Of a DNA stretch of 64,000 nucleotides, positions 1 to 8,685 are shown in pieces. Numbering within the stretch: position 1 is the first letter of the stretch; the number at the start of each line of letters is the position of its first letter. The notes below the pieces were generated by a model. The model searched no databases and had not been told where the DNA came from. It saw only the letters and a list, made by a program, of their open reading frames with translations. Position numbers and translations under genes: made by a program. Source of the DNA: Permianibacter sp046297695 (lineage in GTDB: Bacteria; Pseudomonadota; Gammaproteobacteria; Enterobacterales; Permianibacteraceae); NCBI GenBank assembly GCA_046297695.1, contig JBKBHF010000016.1, positions 1 to 64,000 on the forward strand, given 5' to 3'.

Positions 1-1
1 A

Positions 2-91
2 TACATTTACTGGTACAATCGGGAACGGCGCCATTCGACGCTGAATTATCTGTCCCCTGAAGCGTTTGAAGCTATGCGGTTAGTAGCTTAG
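2..91 (+). CDS. IS3-family transposase OrfB, C-terminal 29 residues (partial)
   Basis: The frame open from base 2 to a TAG at 89-91 encodes a peptide with the YNxxRRHSTLNYLSP signature that closes the rve/DDE integrase domain of IS3-family OrfB proteins, followed by the usual short tail. The DDE catalytic residues would lie upstream, outside the window. What can be stated is family membership and that the reading frame is intact to its natural stop. The gene is followed within six bases by the terminal repeat, as expected. Confidence 0.85.
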   Translation, partial: YIYWYNRERRHSTLNYLSPEAFEAMRLVA

Positions 92-94
92 GCC

Positions 95-121
95 GGTGTC
101 CACATGTTGGGGGCAAGATCA
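95..121 (+). repeat. IS3 right terminal inverted repeat
   Basis: About 27 bases with TGTCCACAT, a run of five G and a final AAGATCA, the usual outer end of IS3-group elements. The element boundary is placed at base 121. The partner left repeat is not in the window. Confidence 0.65.
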
Positions 122-216
122 ACAACTCCATCAAATCCCCCAGCTGGTTTGAACAAGATCGCCGGCGTAAGCTCAACTCCATCAGCGGTGAGCAGGCGGG
201 CACCGCGGCAAATTGA
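115..216 (+). other. Possible tail of a gene interrupted by the IS element
   Basis: Reading out of the IS end, one frame stays open for 33 codons to a TGA at 214-216, directly before the pirin ribosome-binding site. The peptide (with ...SPSWFEQDRRRKL...) has a plausible protein composition and could be the C-terminus of a gene cut by the insertion. It is too short to identify. Chance openness of a GC-rich frame is an equally good explanation. Confidence 0.2.
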
Positions 217-228
217 AGGAGGCACACC

Positions 229-1131
229 ATGTCCATGCCAAAGCAGTCGACCCCGGTTCGCCCGAGCGTTGAGCCGCGCATCGAGGCCAGCCGTGAGCTG
301 GAGCAGATCGTCATTGGCCGGCCGACCAGCGATGGTGCCGGCGTCAAGCTGACCCGGGTACTGACCCAGAACCTGCAGAAGCGGCTGGACCCGTTTCTGA
401 TGCTGGACGAGTTTGGTTCCGATCAGGCGGGTGACTACATTGCCGGCTTTCCGGATCACCCGCATCGCGGTTTCGAGACGGTGACGTACATGCTGAACGG
501 CCGCATGCGTCACCGCGACAGCGTCGGTAACTCCGGTCTGCTGACCAACGGCGGCGTGCAGTGGATGACGGCCGGGCGCGGCATCATCCATTCGGAAATG
601 CCGGAGCAGGAAGATGGACTCATGCGCGGCTTTCAGCTATGGGTGAACCTGCCGGCCAAGAACAAGCTGATGGCACCGGGCTATCAGGATCTGCCGTCAG
701 AGGCGATTCCGGAAGTACTACTGGCAAACGGCGCCTTGGTGCGGGTGATCGCTGGTGCGTTTGCCGGTATCACTGGCGCGATCCAGCGGCCGGACACCGA
801 GCCGCTGTATCTCGATGTGCACATTCCGGCCGGGGCCAGCGTGCAGCTGCCGATTCAGGATGGTCACAACGCCTTTTTGTATCCATACGAAGGTGAGCTG
901 ACGGTGGGTGCATTGGCGCGGCTGGTCAAGCGTCAGCAGATGGGGATTTTGAGCTCGACGGCCGGTGCGAGCGGCATCACGGTCAACGCCGTCGCTGACA
1001 GCAGGTTCATTCTGGTGGCCGGTAAACCGCTGCGCGAAGCCATTGCCCAGTACGGGCCGTTTGTGATGAATACGCCGGAGGAAATCGAACAGGCAATTCG
1101 CGACTACCAGAGTGGCCGGTTAGCCTTTTAA
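229..1131 (+). CDS. Pirin family protein
   Basis: A 300-residue bicupin of the pirin family. Bacterial pirins are cytoplasmic metal-binding cupins; some have quercetinase activity, others modulate metabolic enzymes, so the role here is open. The N-terminal cupin shows the metal-site pattern HPHRGFETVTY, with further histidines in the MRHRDS segment and HSEMP, as in the family. Length fits the usual 230-300 residues. The start is well supported by AAGGAGG six bases before ATG 229. The gene stands alone between an IS3 end and a peptidase operon; no terminator is evident after it. Confidence 0.9.
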   Translation: MSMPKQSTPVRPSVEPRIEASRELEQIVIGRPTSDGAGVKLTRVLTQNLQKRLDPFLMLDEFGSDQAGDYIAGFPDHPHRGFETVTYMLNGRMRHRDSVGNSGLLTNGGVQWMTAGRGIIHSEMPEQEDGLMRGFQLWVNLPAKNKLMAPGYQDLPSEAIPEVLLANGALVRVIAGAFAGITGAIQRPDTEPLYLDVHIPAGASVQLPIQDGHNAFLYPYEGELTVGALARLVKRQQMGILSSTAGASGITVNAVADSRFILVAGKPLREAIAQYGPFVMNTPEEIEQAIRDYQSGRLAF

Positions 1132-1344
1132 GATCGTGCATTCAATCAGAGCAGATGCAGAGCCGGGTCAGCACGCGCCGGCCGATTTTTTTGTCAGTAA
1201 TATTGGCCTGAGCCGCTCGGCTTGGATCAGCGTCTCCGAAACGCCCGTTCCCCTCACAGAACGCTACAAATTTACGCTGGAGTCAACCTATCCGGCTGTG
1301 GCAAGCTCGCGCCCGAATCCTCGCCTTCACTTTTCGGACTCATC

Positions 1345-2673
1345 ATGGAACGACGCTCACTTCGGCGCTTGCTGTGCGCCGTGGGGCTGTTTGGTCTGGC
1401 AACCGCCGCCAATGCAGTAACCACCGCCAACGACGTACAGACTTTCACTCTCGACAACGGAATGAAGTTTCTGGTGCTGGAAGATCATTCCATCCCCAAC
1501 GCCAACTTCTACATTTTCTGGAAAGTCGGTTCACGCAACGAATACCCCGGCATCACCGGCCTGTCGCACTTTTTTGAACACATGATGTTCAACGGCGCCA
1601 AGAAATACGGCCCGAAACAGTTCGACCGGGTGATGGAAGCCAATGGCGGCGCCAACAACGCCTACACCACCAACGATGTCACGGTGTACACCGACTGGTT
1701 CCCGGCCTCGGCGCTGGAAACGATTTTCGATCTGGAAGCCGACCGCATTGCCGACTTGAACCTCGACGACACGATGGTCGAGAGCGAACGCGGTGTGGTC
1801 GCCAGCGAACGCAGCACCGGGCTGGAAAATTCGCCGTGGCGCACGCTCGGCGAGGAAGTCGATGGCATGGCGTTTCGCGCCCATCCGTATTCCTGGCCGG
1901 TTATCGGCCACGAGTCCGACATCAAGGGCTGGAAGAAGAGCGATCTGCAGGCCTACTTCGATACCTATTACGCGCCGAACAACGCCGTCGCCGTGGTCGT
2001 TGGCGCCGTCAAGGTTGCTGAGGTAAAACGACTGGCGCAGCAGTATTTCGAGCCTATCCCGGCCGCCGAGCCGCCGCGTGCGATCCACACGGTCGAACCG
2101 GAACAAAAAGGTGAGCGTCGGGTGTTTGTCGAGAAAGCCTCGATCCGCGCGCCGCATCTGCTGATCGGCTACAAGACACCGGCCAGCAACCACCCGGATT
2201 ATTACGCGCTGGACATGCTGACCACCATTCTGGCCGAAGGCAATTCCTCGCGTCTGTACAAAGCACTGGTCGACAGCGGCCTCGCCACGATGGCCGGCGC
2301 CAGCTATGAAGAGCACTTCGATCCCTACCTGATGCAGTTTTATGTGGTCGCCGCCGGTGAAGGCAAAACCGCGCAGATCGAATCGGTGCTGTATGCCGAA
2401 ATCGACAAGCTGATCAAGAACGGCGTCAGCACGGACGAAGTGCAGAAAGCCCGCAGCCAGAAGCTGATGCGTTTCTACAAGCAACTGGAAACCATCAACG
2501 GCAAGGCCAATACGCTCGGCACCTATGAGGTGTTCTTCGGCGATTTCAAGAAGATGTTTGAAGCGCCGAAAGCCTACGAAGCGGTGACCGTCGCCGACAT
2601 CCAGCGCGTCGCTGCCGAGTACCTGAAAAAATCCCGCCGCACGGTCGGCATTCTGGCTGCCAAGGAAGAGTGA
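1345..2673 (+). CDS. M16 family zinc metallopeptidase, active subunit (secreted)
   Basis: A 442-residue pitrilysin-family (M16B-like) peptidase. Residues 1-24 form a signal peptide (RR, hydrophobic core, ANA cleavage site), so it acts in the periplasm or envelope. The inverted zinc motif HFFEH is at about 75-79, and the third ligand Glu is probably E155, about 76 residues later, as in the family. ATG 1345 is chosen because it begins the signal peptide; in-frame TTG 1222 would add 41 residues of poor composition. No strong Shine-Dalgarno is visible. The stop overlaps the start region of the next gene, a partner M16 protein without the motif, so the two probably form a heterodimer. Confidence 0.9.
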   Translation: MERRSLRRLLCAVGLFGLATAANAVTTANDVQTFTLDNGMKFLVLEDHSIPNANFYIFWKVGSRNEYPGITGLSHFFEHMMFNGAKKYGPKQFDRVMEANGGANNAYTTNDVTVYTDWFPASALETIFDLEADRIADLNLDDTMVESERGVVASERSTGLENSPWRTLGEEVDGMAFRAHPYSWPVIGHESDIKGWKKSDLQAYFDTYYAPNNAVAVVVGAVKVAEVKRLAQQYFEPIPAAEPPRAIHTVEPEQKGERRVFVEKASIRAPHLLIGYKTPASNHPDYYALDMLTTILAEGNSSRLYKALVDSGLATMAGASYEEHFDPYLMQFYVVAAGEGKTAQIESVLYAEIDKLIKNGVSTDEVQKARSQKLMRFYKQLETINGKANTLGTYEVFFGDFKKMFEAPKAYEAVTVADIQRVAAEYLKKSRRTVGILAAKEE

Positions 2674-2675
2674 TC

Positions 2676-4064
2676 ATGAAGCCATTGCGTTTGTTGGCTG
2701 CGGCCGCACTCACAGCCGCCAGCAGCCTGGTTTCCGCTGGTTTTGAACTGCCGGCCCATGAGCGTTACCAGCTCGACAACGGTTTGACCGTTTACTTGAT
2801 GCCGCAGAAGGAAGTGCCGCTGGTGCATGTCCGGCTGGAGCTTGCTGCAGGCGCCATCGCTGACGGCAAGGAGCATGGCATCGCGGCGCTGACCGCAGAC
2901 AGTCTGCTGCTCGGCAGCAAACAGTACAGCAAAGATAAACTGGAAGCCGCCGCGGATCGGCGCGGTGCCAGCCTGAGTGCCGATGCGGATCTGGAAGGTG
3001 CACGGGTCGTTGCCGAGTTCATGAACAAGGACAGCGCCGCGATCTGGCCGATCTTTGTCGATGCCGTTCGCAACCCGGTGTTCCCCGAAGCGGAAATCAG
3101 CAAGCTGCGTGATCGCCGCTTGCAGGAATTGACTCTGGCCAAGCAAAGCCCGCGGCAGGTCATCGACAACTATTTCCGCGGCATGATGTACACCGGCTCG
3201 GTTTACGCCAATCCAGTTGAAGGTCTGGAAAGCACGGTCAAAGCCATGGATCGTGTCGCGGTGGAGCGGTTCTATCGCGCACACTATCAGCCGCAATCGG
3301 CCGCGCTCATTGTCGTTGGTGACTACGACGCCAAGGCAATGAAGAAGCAGATCCAGCAGGCCTTCGGCAACTGGCGCGGTGAACGCAATGCCGCAGCCAG
3401 TGAACCGGCGGCTGTGCCGGTCGCGGTGTCGGAAGCGCGGGTACTGCTGGTCGACAAACCGGATGCGATCGAAACCACGTTCTATATCGGTGGCGCCGGT
3501 GTCGCCCGCAAGCACCCCGATTACAACGCGCTGACCGTGATCAACACCATCCTCGGCGGCCGCTTCACTTCCTGGCTCAATGACGAGCTGCGGGTGAATT
3601 CCGGCCTGACCTACGGCGCCCGTTCGCAGTTCAACGCGATGCGCGGTGGCGGCCTGTTCAACATCACCACGTTCACTGCCAAGGCCAACACGGAAAAAGC
3701 CATCGATCTCGCGCTCAGCACCTACCAACGGATCTGGACTCAAGGCATCGACGCGGCAACGCTGGAATCGGCCAAGGCTTACGTCAAAGGCCTGTATCCA
3801 CCCAAGTTTGAAACCGCCGCCGATCTGGCCGATGCTTTGGCCATGCTGCATCAATACGGCATGAGCAAGGCCGAGTTCGATCAGTACCTCACCGATGTCG
3901 AGGCACTGACCCTGGATCGCGCCAATGCCCTCGCCCGCCAGCATCTGCCGAAAGACAAGCTGCAATTCGTGCTGATTGGCAACGCGGCTGAAATCGGCGC
4001 AGTTGCGGCGAAGTACGGCAAGGTCAGCCGGCTCGACATCCAGCAGGATCGCTATCAGCTCTGA
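2676..4064 (+). CDS. M16 family peptidase, non-catalytic partner subunit (secreted)
   Basis: A 462-residue M16 homologue with signal peptide (residues 1-22, ending VSAG). At the place of the HxxEH zinc motif it has EHGIAAL, so the zinc-binding and catalytic residues are absent. The C-terminal half keeps the M16C-type segment with GGRFTSWLNDELR and the R-x-x-x-x-x-TYG substrate-binding pattern (NSGLTYGAR). ATG 2676 follows GGAAGAG in the end of the upstream gene, two bases after its stop, so the genes are translationally linked. In mitochondrial MPP and many bacterial pairs one subunit cuts and the other binds substrate; this arrangement is inferred here. Confidence 0.88.
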   Translation: MKPLRLLAAAALTAASSLVSAGFELPAHERYQLDNGLTVYLMPQKEVPLVHVRLELAAGAIADGKEHGIAALTADSLLLGSKQYSKDKLEAAADRRGASLSADADLEGARVVAEFMNKDSAAIWPIFVDAVRNPVFPEAEISKLRDRRLQELTLAKQSPRQVIDNYFRGMMYTGSVYANPVEGLESTVKAMDRVAVERFYRAHYQPQSAALIVVGDYDAKAMKKQIQQAFGNWRGERNAAASEPAAVPVAVSEARVLLVDKPDAIETTFYIGGAGVARKHPDYNALTVINTILGGRFTSWLNDELRVNSGLTYGARSQFNAMRGGGLFNITTFTAKANTEKAIDLALSTYQRIWTQGIDAATLESAKAYVKGLYPPKFETAADLADALAMLHQYGMSKAEFDQYLTDVEALTLDRANALARQHLPKDKLQFVLIGNAAEIGAVAAKYGKVSRLDIQQDRYQL

Positions 4065-4219
4065 TCACCGGCGCCCTGCCGGCGCGGCATGAGCCCCGAG
4101 CGGTCCCTAACGGCCGGTTGCGAATTCGCACCCGGCCGTTATGCTGTCTGGATACCGTGAACACGCATCCGGACAGGATTCCAACGCATGGCAGACGCCA
4201 TTCTATCGAGCTACGGCGC

Positions 4220-6079
4220 ATGAACAAATCGCCCGGCCGTTCCCGCTTGCAACGCTATGGCCAAGGCAGCGTATTGCTGCTCATTTTGCTGCTGCTGTCA
4301 CTGGCGCCGTTTACCACAGTGTTGCAACGCTTGGATTTTCTCTGGCTGGACGCGCTGACGCGCTTGCGCGCGCAGCAGCAAGCCCCTGATCCCGAACTGC
4401 TGGTCATCGATATCGATGACTACAGCCTGACCGCAATGGCGGAACAAATCGGTGCTTGGCCGTGGCCACGGGCGACGCATGCTGGCCTCATCGAGTGGCT
4501 CAATGCCCAAGGTGCGCGTGCCATCGTGTTCGATATCTGGTTCAGCGAGCCCGATAAGTTTCGGCCGGAAATGGATCAGTATTTTGCCGAAGTGCTGGCG
4601 GCCAACGACAACGTCTACATGCCGACCTTGCTGCAGAACAGCCTGACACCGGAACGCGATCGGCTGCTCAGCAGCTACCCGCCCCTTAGCGCCATTTCGC
4701 GAACCGCCTCGGCCGATCCGGATGCACGCGCGCAGCTGATTCTGCCGACCATTGCCACGCCGGAACACTGGCGTCTGGGCCTCATCAACTTCAATCCGGA
4801 TGCTGATGGCGTCGCACGCCATTACGACCTCTATCAGGAGCTGTCAGGCTGGCGACTGTTTTCGCTGCCAGCCGTGGTCGCACGCGACCTTGGCTACTCA
4901 CTGCCGGACGCAAAGAAGATCCGCCTCGACTGGCGTGGCGATCGGCCCCCCTACCCGACTCACGCCTATGTCGATGTGTTCGCCAAGGTCATGAACGGCG
5001 AAGCCGATGACCGGTTTCGCGACAAGATCGTTTTCATTGGCTCGACCGCATCCGGCAATCACGATCTGCGACCGACCGCACTGAGTGCGCAGTTTCCGGC
5101 GCTGTACATGCTGGTCAATGCGGTCGACAACATCAAACACGGACAACAACTGCATTATCAACCGTGGTGGCAGTTGTTGTACGGGACGGCACTGCTGCTC
5201 TGGCTGTACTGGCGCAGCAACAGCAAAGCAGCGTTCTCCAGCACCGTATTGCACACGGTGGCCGTGGCCGCGCTGCTGGTCGCCGCCAGTTTTGCCGCCA
5301 TCCGGTTCGGCGTGCTGATCGCCGTGGTGACGCCCTTGCTCGGCTTGCTGCTGTTGCTGGCTGCCGCCGGTTTGTTGCGGTATTTGCGCGAGCGTGATGC
5401 CCGGGCCGAAGCGCTGGATCTGTTCGGCCGCTTTCTCGATCCCAACGTGGTTGAACAACTCGCCCGCGACGGCCTGACCGACCAAAGCCTGGCCGCACGC
5501 GATTGCGAGATCACCGTGCTTTTCTCCGACATTCGCGGCTTCACCACGCTGTCGGAGCAACATCCGGCGCCGGTCATCATGGCGCTGCTCAATGACTATT
5601 TCAGTCAGCAGGTGGCGCACATCTTTCAGCATCACGGCACGCTCGACAAGTTCATCGGCGACGCCATCATGGCGTTTTGGGGCGCACCACTGGATGACCC
5701 GCAACATGCCCGGCACGCCGTCGCCGCAGCGCTCGACATGTGCGATGAACTGGAACGCTTTGTCGAAGAAAAAGGCCTGCAGGGATTCGACATCGGCATC
5801 GGCATTCACACCGGCCCGGCCGTGGTAGGCATGCTCGGTTCAGCCCAGCGTTACGAATACACTGCGATTGGCGATACCGTGAACCTCGCCAGCCGCATGG
5901 AAGGCCTTACCAAGGGCATTGCCCGTGTGCTGGTGTCCGAAGCGACCCGGCAGGCCTGCCTGGCACAAGCCGGTTTGGCGACAGCCGGAGAAGCTTTTGA
6001 CTTCATTCCACGTGGCGAATATAAGGTGAAAGGCCGGAACGAACCGGTCACGGTTTATGAGCCAAGGAGGACAGCCTGA
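4220..6079 (+). CDS. CHASE2-domain class III adenylate cyclase
   Basis: A 619-residue membrane-bound nucleotide cyclase. Order: one N-terminal transmembrane segment (about 16-36), an extracytoplasmic CHASE2 sensor domain (about 40-320), a cluster of transmembrane helices (about 325-395), then a cytoplasmic class III cyclase domain (about 425-600). The metal-binding aspartates lie in FSDIRGF and GDAIMAFW, the adenine-selecting Lys in DKFIGD, and the transition-state residues in AIGDTVNLASR, which favours ATP over GTP. ATG 4220 avoids a longer, less likely N-terminus. The gene ends in a one-base overlap with an SH3-domain gene followed by an M48 lipoprotein gene, which suggests an envelope-sensing operon. 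Confidence 0.88.
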   Translation: MNKSPGRSRLQRYGQGSVLLLILLLLSLAPFTTVLQRLDFLWLDALTRLRAQQQAPDPELLVIDIDDYSLTAMAEQIGAWPWPRATHAGLIEWLNAQGARAIVFDIWFSEPDKFRPEMDQYFAEVLAANDNVYMPTLLQNSLTPERDRLLSSYPPLSAISRTASADPDARAQLILPTIATPEHWRLGLINFNPDADGVARHYDLYQELSGWRLFSLPAVVARDLGYSLPDAKKIRLDWRGDRPPYPTHAYVDVFAKVMNGEADDRFRDKIVFIGSTASGNHDLRPTALSAQFPALYMLVNAVDNIKHGQQLHYQPWWQLLYGTALLLWLYWRSNSKAAFSSTVLHTVAVAALLVAASFAAIRFGVLIAVVTPLLGLLLLLAAAGLLRYLRERDARAEALDLFGRFLDPNVVEQLARDGLTDQSLAARDCEITVLFSDIRGFTTLSEQHPAPVIMALLNDYFSQQVAHIFQHHGTLDKFIGDAIMAFWGAPLDDPQHARHAVAAALDMCDELERFVEEKGLQGFDIGIGIHTGPAVVGMLGSAQRYEYTAIGDTVNLASRMEGLTKGIARVLVSEATRQACLAQAGLATAGEAFDFIPRGEYKVKGRNEPVTVYEPRRTA

Positions 6080-6567
6080 TGATCGGGAGTTGGCGTTTTG
6101 CAGCAGTCGTCACGCTGCTTGGCAGCAGCGGCCTCGCTGTGGCCGCGCAGCAGGCAGAAACGGTGACCGCGACCGAGCTCAAGAGCAAGCCGGATGCAAA
6201 AGCCGGCGTTGTCGCCAAACTGGGCAAAGGCAGTGCGCTGCTTGTCCACGAACGGCAAGGTGGCTGGTACGCTGCCGAACACGGCAGCGGCAAAGGCTGG
6301 ATCCGGTTGCTGCATGTCCGACTGGCGGGCAGTGCCAGCATCGAGGGCAAAGACATTGCTGGTGCACTGATGACGCTCGGCAGTATCAGCCGTACGGATA
6401 CCACCGTCGCCACCGGCATCCGTGGCCTGACTGCGGAAGAGCTCGCCAAAGCCAAGGAAAATCCGCAAGAGCTGGCCAAGCTGGCGCAATTCGATGCCAG
6501 TGAGCAAGAAGCCCGGGCATTTGCCAAATCCGGTGGTGTGAACAGCCGCAACGACGTGGAGGACTGA
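6079..6567 (+). CDS. Periplasmic SH3-domain protein
   Basis: A 162-residue protein with a signal peptide (1-22, ending AVAA) and a bacterial SH3-like domain (about 25-80): an ELKSKPDAKAG start, a GKGSALLV strand and GGWYAAEHGSGKGWIRLLHVR, which carries the usual GW and W-IR positions. Such domains commonly bind peptidoglycan or cell-wall peptides. The rest (about 90-162) is charged and of unknown fold. ATG 6079 overlaps the upstream TGA by one base and is preceded by AAGGAGG. Its place between a sensor cyclase and an M48 protease suggests a role in envelope surveillance, but this is inference. Confidence 0.8.
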   Translation: MIGSWRFAAVVTLLGSSGLAVAAQQAETVTATELKSKPDAKAGVVAKLGKGSALLVHERQGGWYAAEHGSGKGWIRLLHVRLAGSASIEGKDIAGALMTLGSISRTDTTVATGIRGLTAEELAKAKENPQELAKLAQFDASEQEARAFAKSGGVNSRNDVED

Positions 6568-6571
6568 GCCG

Positions 6572-7462
6572 ATGTCAGCTACCCATTCGCGCCTGCGCGG
6601 CCGCACCGCTATCGCCGCGACGCTGTTGGTCATGCTTGCCGGCTGCAACACGCTCAAAGGCCTGCAGGTCGGCGATGTCAAACTCGATCCGTTTGTGTCA
6701 GCGGCAGAGAAACTTGGCCAATCTGGCGACATGAGCGAAGCGGACGAAGTCAGCCTCGGTGGTCACATGGCGGCAACGCTGGTTGGCGCGGTGCCGCTGG
6801 ACCGCAATGTGGCCCTGCAGAAATACGTCAATCAGGTCGGTCGCTGGGTCAGCCTGCACAGCGCGCGGCCATCACTGCAATGGCGTTTCGGCGTGCTGGC
6901 GGATGACACGATCAACGCGTTTGCTGCGCCCGGCGGCTACATTTTTGTCACCCGCGGCCTGCTGCAGACACTGGACAGCGAAGCCGAACTGGCTGGCGTG
7001 CTGGCCCATGAAATTGTCCACGTCACCGCCAGGCATCACCTGCACGCGGTACAGAAAAACAATCGGCTCGGCGCCGCCACCGACGTCCTCGGCTATTTGG
7101 GTGATCGCGAAATCAACAAACGCGGCGGCCAGTACGCCGGCGCCAAACGCGATGTCGCCGATCGCCTGCTTGGTGCGACCAAAGAGTTGTATGCGCGCGG
7201 CCTCGACAAGGGGGATGAATTTCAGGCCGACCGCGAAGGCTTGACGCTGATGGCGCGCGCCGGCTACGACCCGTATGCCCTGCTTGCCGTGCTGCAAAAA
7301 CTGGAAGCGCGCACCGGCACCGATTCGGCACTGGCCTTGTTGCTGCAGACCCACCCGAAACCGGCCGACCGATTGAGCGCATTGGCTAACGCCGAGGTGT
7401 TGAACCTGAGCGGCCCGTTTGCCAGCAACGGCGAGCGCTATCTGCGTCAGGTCGGCCGCTGA
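6572..7462 (+). CDS. M48 family metalloprotease lipoprotein
   Basis: A 296-residue Oma1/BepA-like M48C zinc protease. A lipobox LAGC places the lipidated Cys at residue 25, so the protein is attached to a membrane facing the periplasm. The zinc motif HEIVH is at 146-150 and the third ligand Glu lies in GDEFQADREG (about 216), both intact. A terminal region (TLLLQTHPKPADRLSAL) carries the family's HP..R segment. It lacks the TPR tail of BepA, which fits the shorter LoiP-type proteins. Four bases separate it from the SH3-domain gene; the three genes probably form one transcript. Confidence 0.88.
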   Translation: MSATHSRLRGRTAIAATLLVMLAGCNTLKGLQVGDVKLDPFVSAAEKLGQSGDMSEADEVSLGGHMAATLVGAVPLDRNVALQKYVNQVGRWVSLHSARPSLQWRFGVLADDTINAFAAPGGYIFVTRGLLQTLDSEAELAGVLAHEIVHVTARHHLHAVQKNNRLGAATDVLGYLGDREINKRGGQYAGAKRDVADRLLGATKELYARGLDKGDEFQADREGLTLMARAGYDPYALLAVLQKLEARTGTDSALALLLQTHPKPADRLSALANAEVLNLSGPFASNGERYLRQVGR

Positions 7463-7638
7463 GCTGCCTTGCGGTGGCAGACTCTGCAGCCGAGACGGCC
7501 AGCATCAGCACTTGGCGATTCCACGCCTGAGTGCCTGCCACGCTGAACGAAGAAGAAAGCGCGGCGGCATCAGCCCCTGCAATCGCGTACGCAGCCAACG
7601 TCCGGCGCACATGCAACGTGACTCGCCGGGCGAGCTTG

Positions 7639-8460
7639 TCAGATCACGACCCGCAGCTCATAGCCACCAAACTTGCGCAGGTTGATGACCCCGCTATCGA
7701 ACAGCAAGTACTGGCCCTTGATACCCTGCAACACGCCAGCCACTTCCGGTGTCTTGTCGAAATCCAGCGAGCTGACTTTGATCGGATACTGCTGCACCGG
7801 GTACTGAATCGAGACCGTTTCCTTGTCGAGCACTACCACCGCATCGGTGCCAAAGCGCTGCCGCAGCGAGTCCAATCCGGCTTGCACACTGCTCAACAGC
7901 TCGTCGCGACGCGCCGGCAGATCCAGCGTCGCCGCGTCACCTTTGAGCATGGCCCGCCAATCGGTCTTGTCGGCCACAAAGTCCTTGAAGATCACCTCGG
8001 CCAAGCCAGACTGGTAACGCGACTGCACGGCCAGGATAGGCAGGGCCTGAGTAGCGCCCTGATCCATCCAGCGCGTCGGGATCTGGCTGTGGCGCGTGAT
8101 ACCGACCTTGAGCCCCGACGAATTGGCCAGATACACGACGTGCGGGATCATGCAGTTGGCCATGCCCCACTCCGGCTCGCGGCAGGTGCCGGCGGCAAAA
8201 TGGCAAAGCTCGGGTTTGACGATGCAGCTGTCACATTGGGCCAGGCGGGTAAAACAGGGATAACAGTAGCCCTGATTGAAGCTTTTCTTGGTAGCGCGCC
8301 CGCACGCCACACAGTGAATACGGCCGGTATGGATCAGCGACAGGCGTTGACCGAGCAGTTCATTCAGCGGCAACAGGAAATCCCCGAGCGGCAACGCATA
8401 CTGCACCGGTACGGCCAGCGTCGTGCGCATCTTTTCAATCGTTCCAAGGTATTCCGGCAT
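7639..8460 (-). CDS. DUF2797 family zinc-binding protein
   Basis: A 273-residue protein of the DUF2797 family, function unknown. The N-terminal half carries a cysteine cluster (Cys 50, 53, 66, 69, 76, 79, 86, 93 in CVAC-GRATKKS, CYPC, CDSC, CH, C), a likely zinc ribbon. It is followed by CREPEWG, PHVVYLANSSGLKVGITR and RWMDQGAT, a GIY-YIG-like segment typical of the family. ATG 8460 gives the family's usual N-terminus. The reading frame stays open about 36 codons upstream without an ATG, so an alternative TTG start at 8496 is possible. It is convergent with the M48 operon and divergent from the delta-60 protein. Confidence 0.85.
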   Translation of the reverse strand: MPEYLGTIEKMRTTLAVPVQYALPLGDFLLPLNELLGQRLSLIHTGRIHCVACGRATKKSFNQGYCYPCFTRLAQCDSCIVKPELCHFAAGTCREPEWGMANCMIPHVVYLANSSGLKVGITRHSQIPTRWMDQGATQALPILAVQSRYQSGLAEVIFKDFVADKTDWRAMLKGDAATLDLPARRDELLSSVQAGLDSLRQRFGTDAVVVLDKETVSIQYPVQQYPIKVSSLDFDKTPEVAGVLQGIKGQYLLFDSGVINLRKFGGYELRVVI

Positions 8461-8685
8461 GAACGGGGCTTCCGGGTTTGTCAGCTTGAAGAGCAAGGAG
8501 AAGTCGGCATTGTAAGCCAGGCCGGCGAAGGCCGGCAGTGCGAAATCATCCGCAATGGTGCTGTAAAGCTGACCAATGGATATTTACCCGACCAAGCGGC
8601 TTTGCTAACGTCGACTGAACAAGGAATGCTCAGTAGCAAGCCGGCCCAGACGCCGGAATCATGATGCGCTGAAGGAGTAGCAGCC

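Larger units (their letters stand above)
1..121 (+). mobile_element. IS3-family insertion sequence, right end (element continues left of the window)
   Basis: Only the 3' end of the element is present: the tail of the transposase OrfB followed by a right terminal inverted repeat that ends in the CA dinucleotide usual for IS3-family elements. The pattern of GTCC, a G-run and AAGATCA matches the IS3-group ends I know. The left end, target duplication and OrfA lie outside the window, so whether the element is intact cannot be told. Confidence 0.8.

Noticed and set aside
1136..1420. ORF between pirin and the first M16 gene
   Set aside because: It overlaps the signal peptide of the M16 peptidase in another frame and shows no family resemblance.
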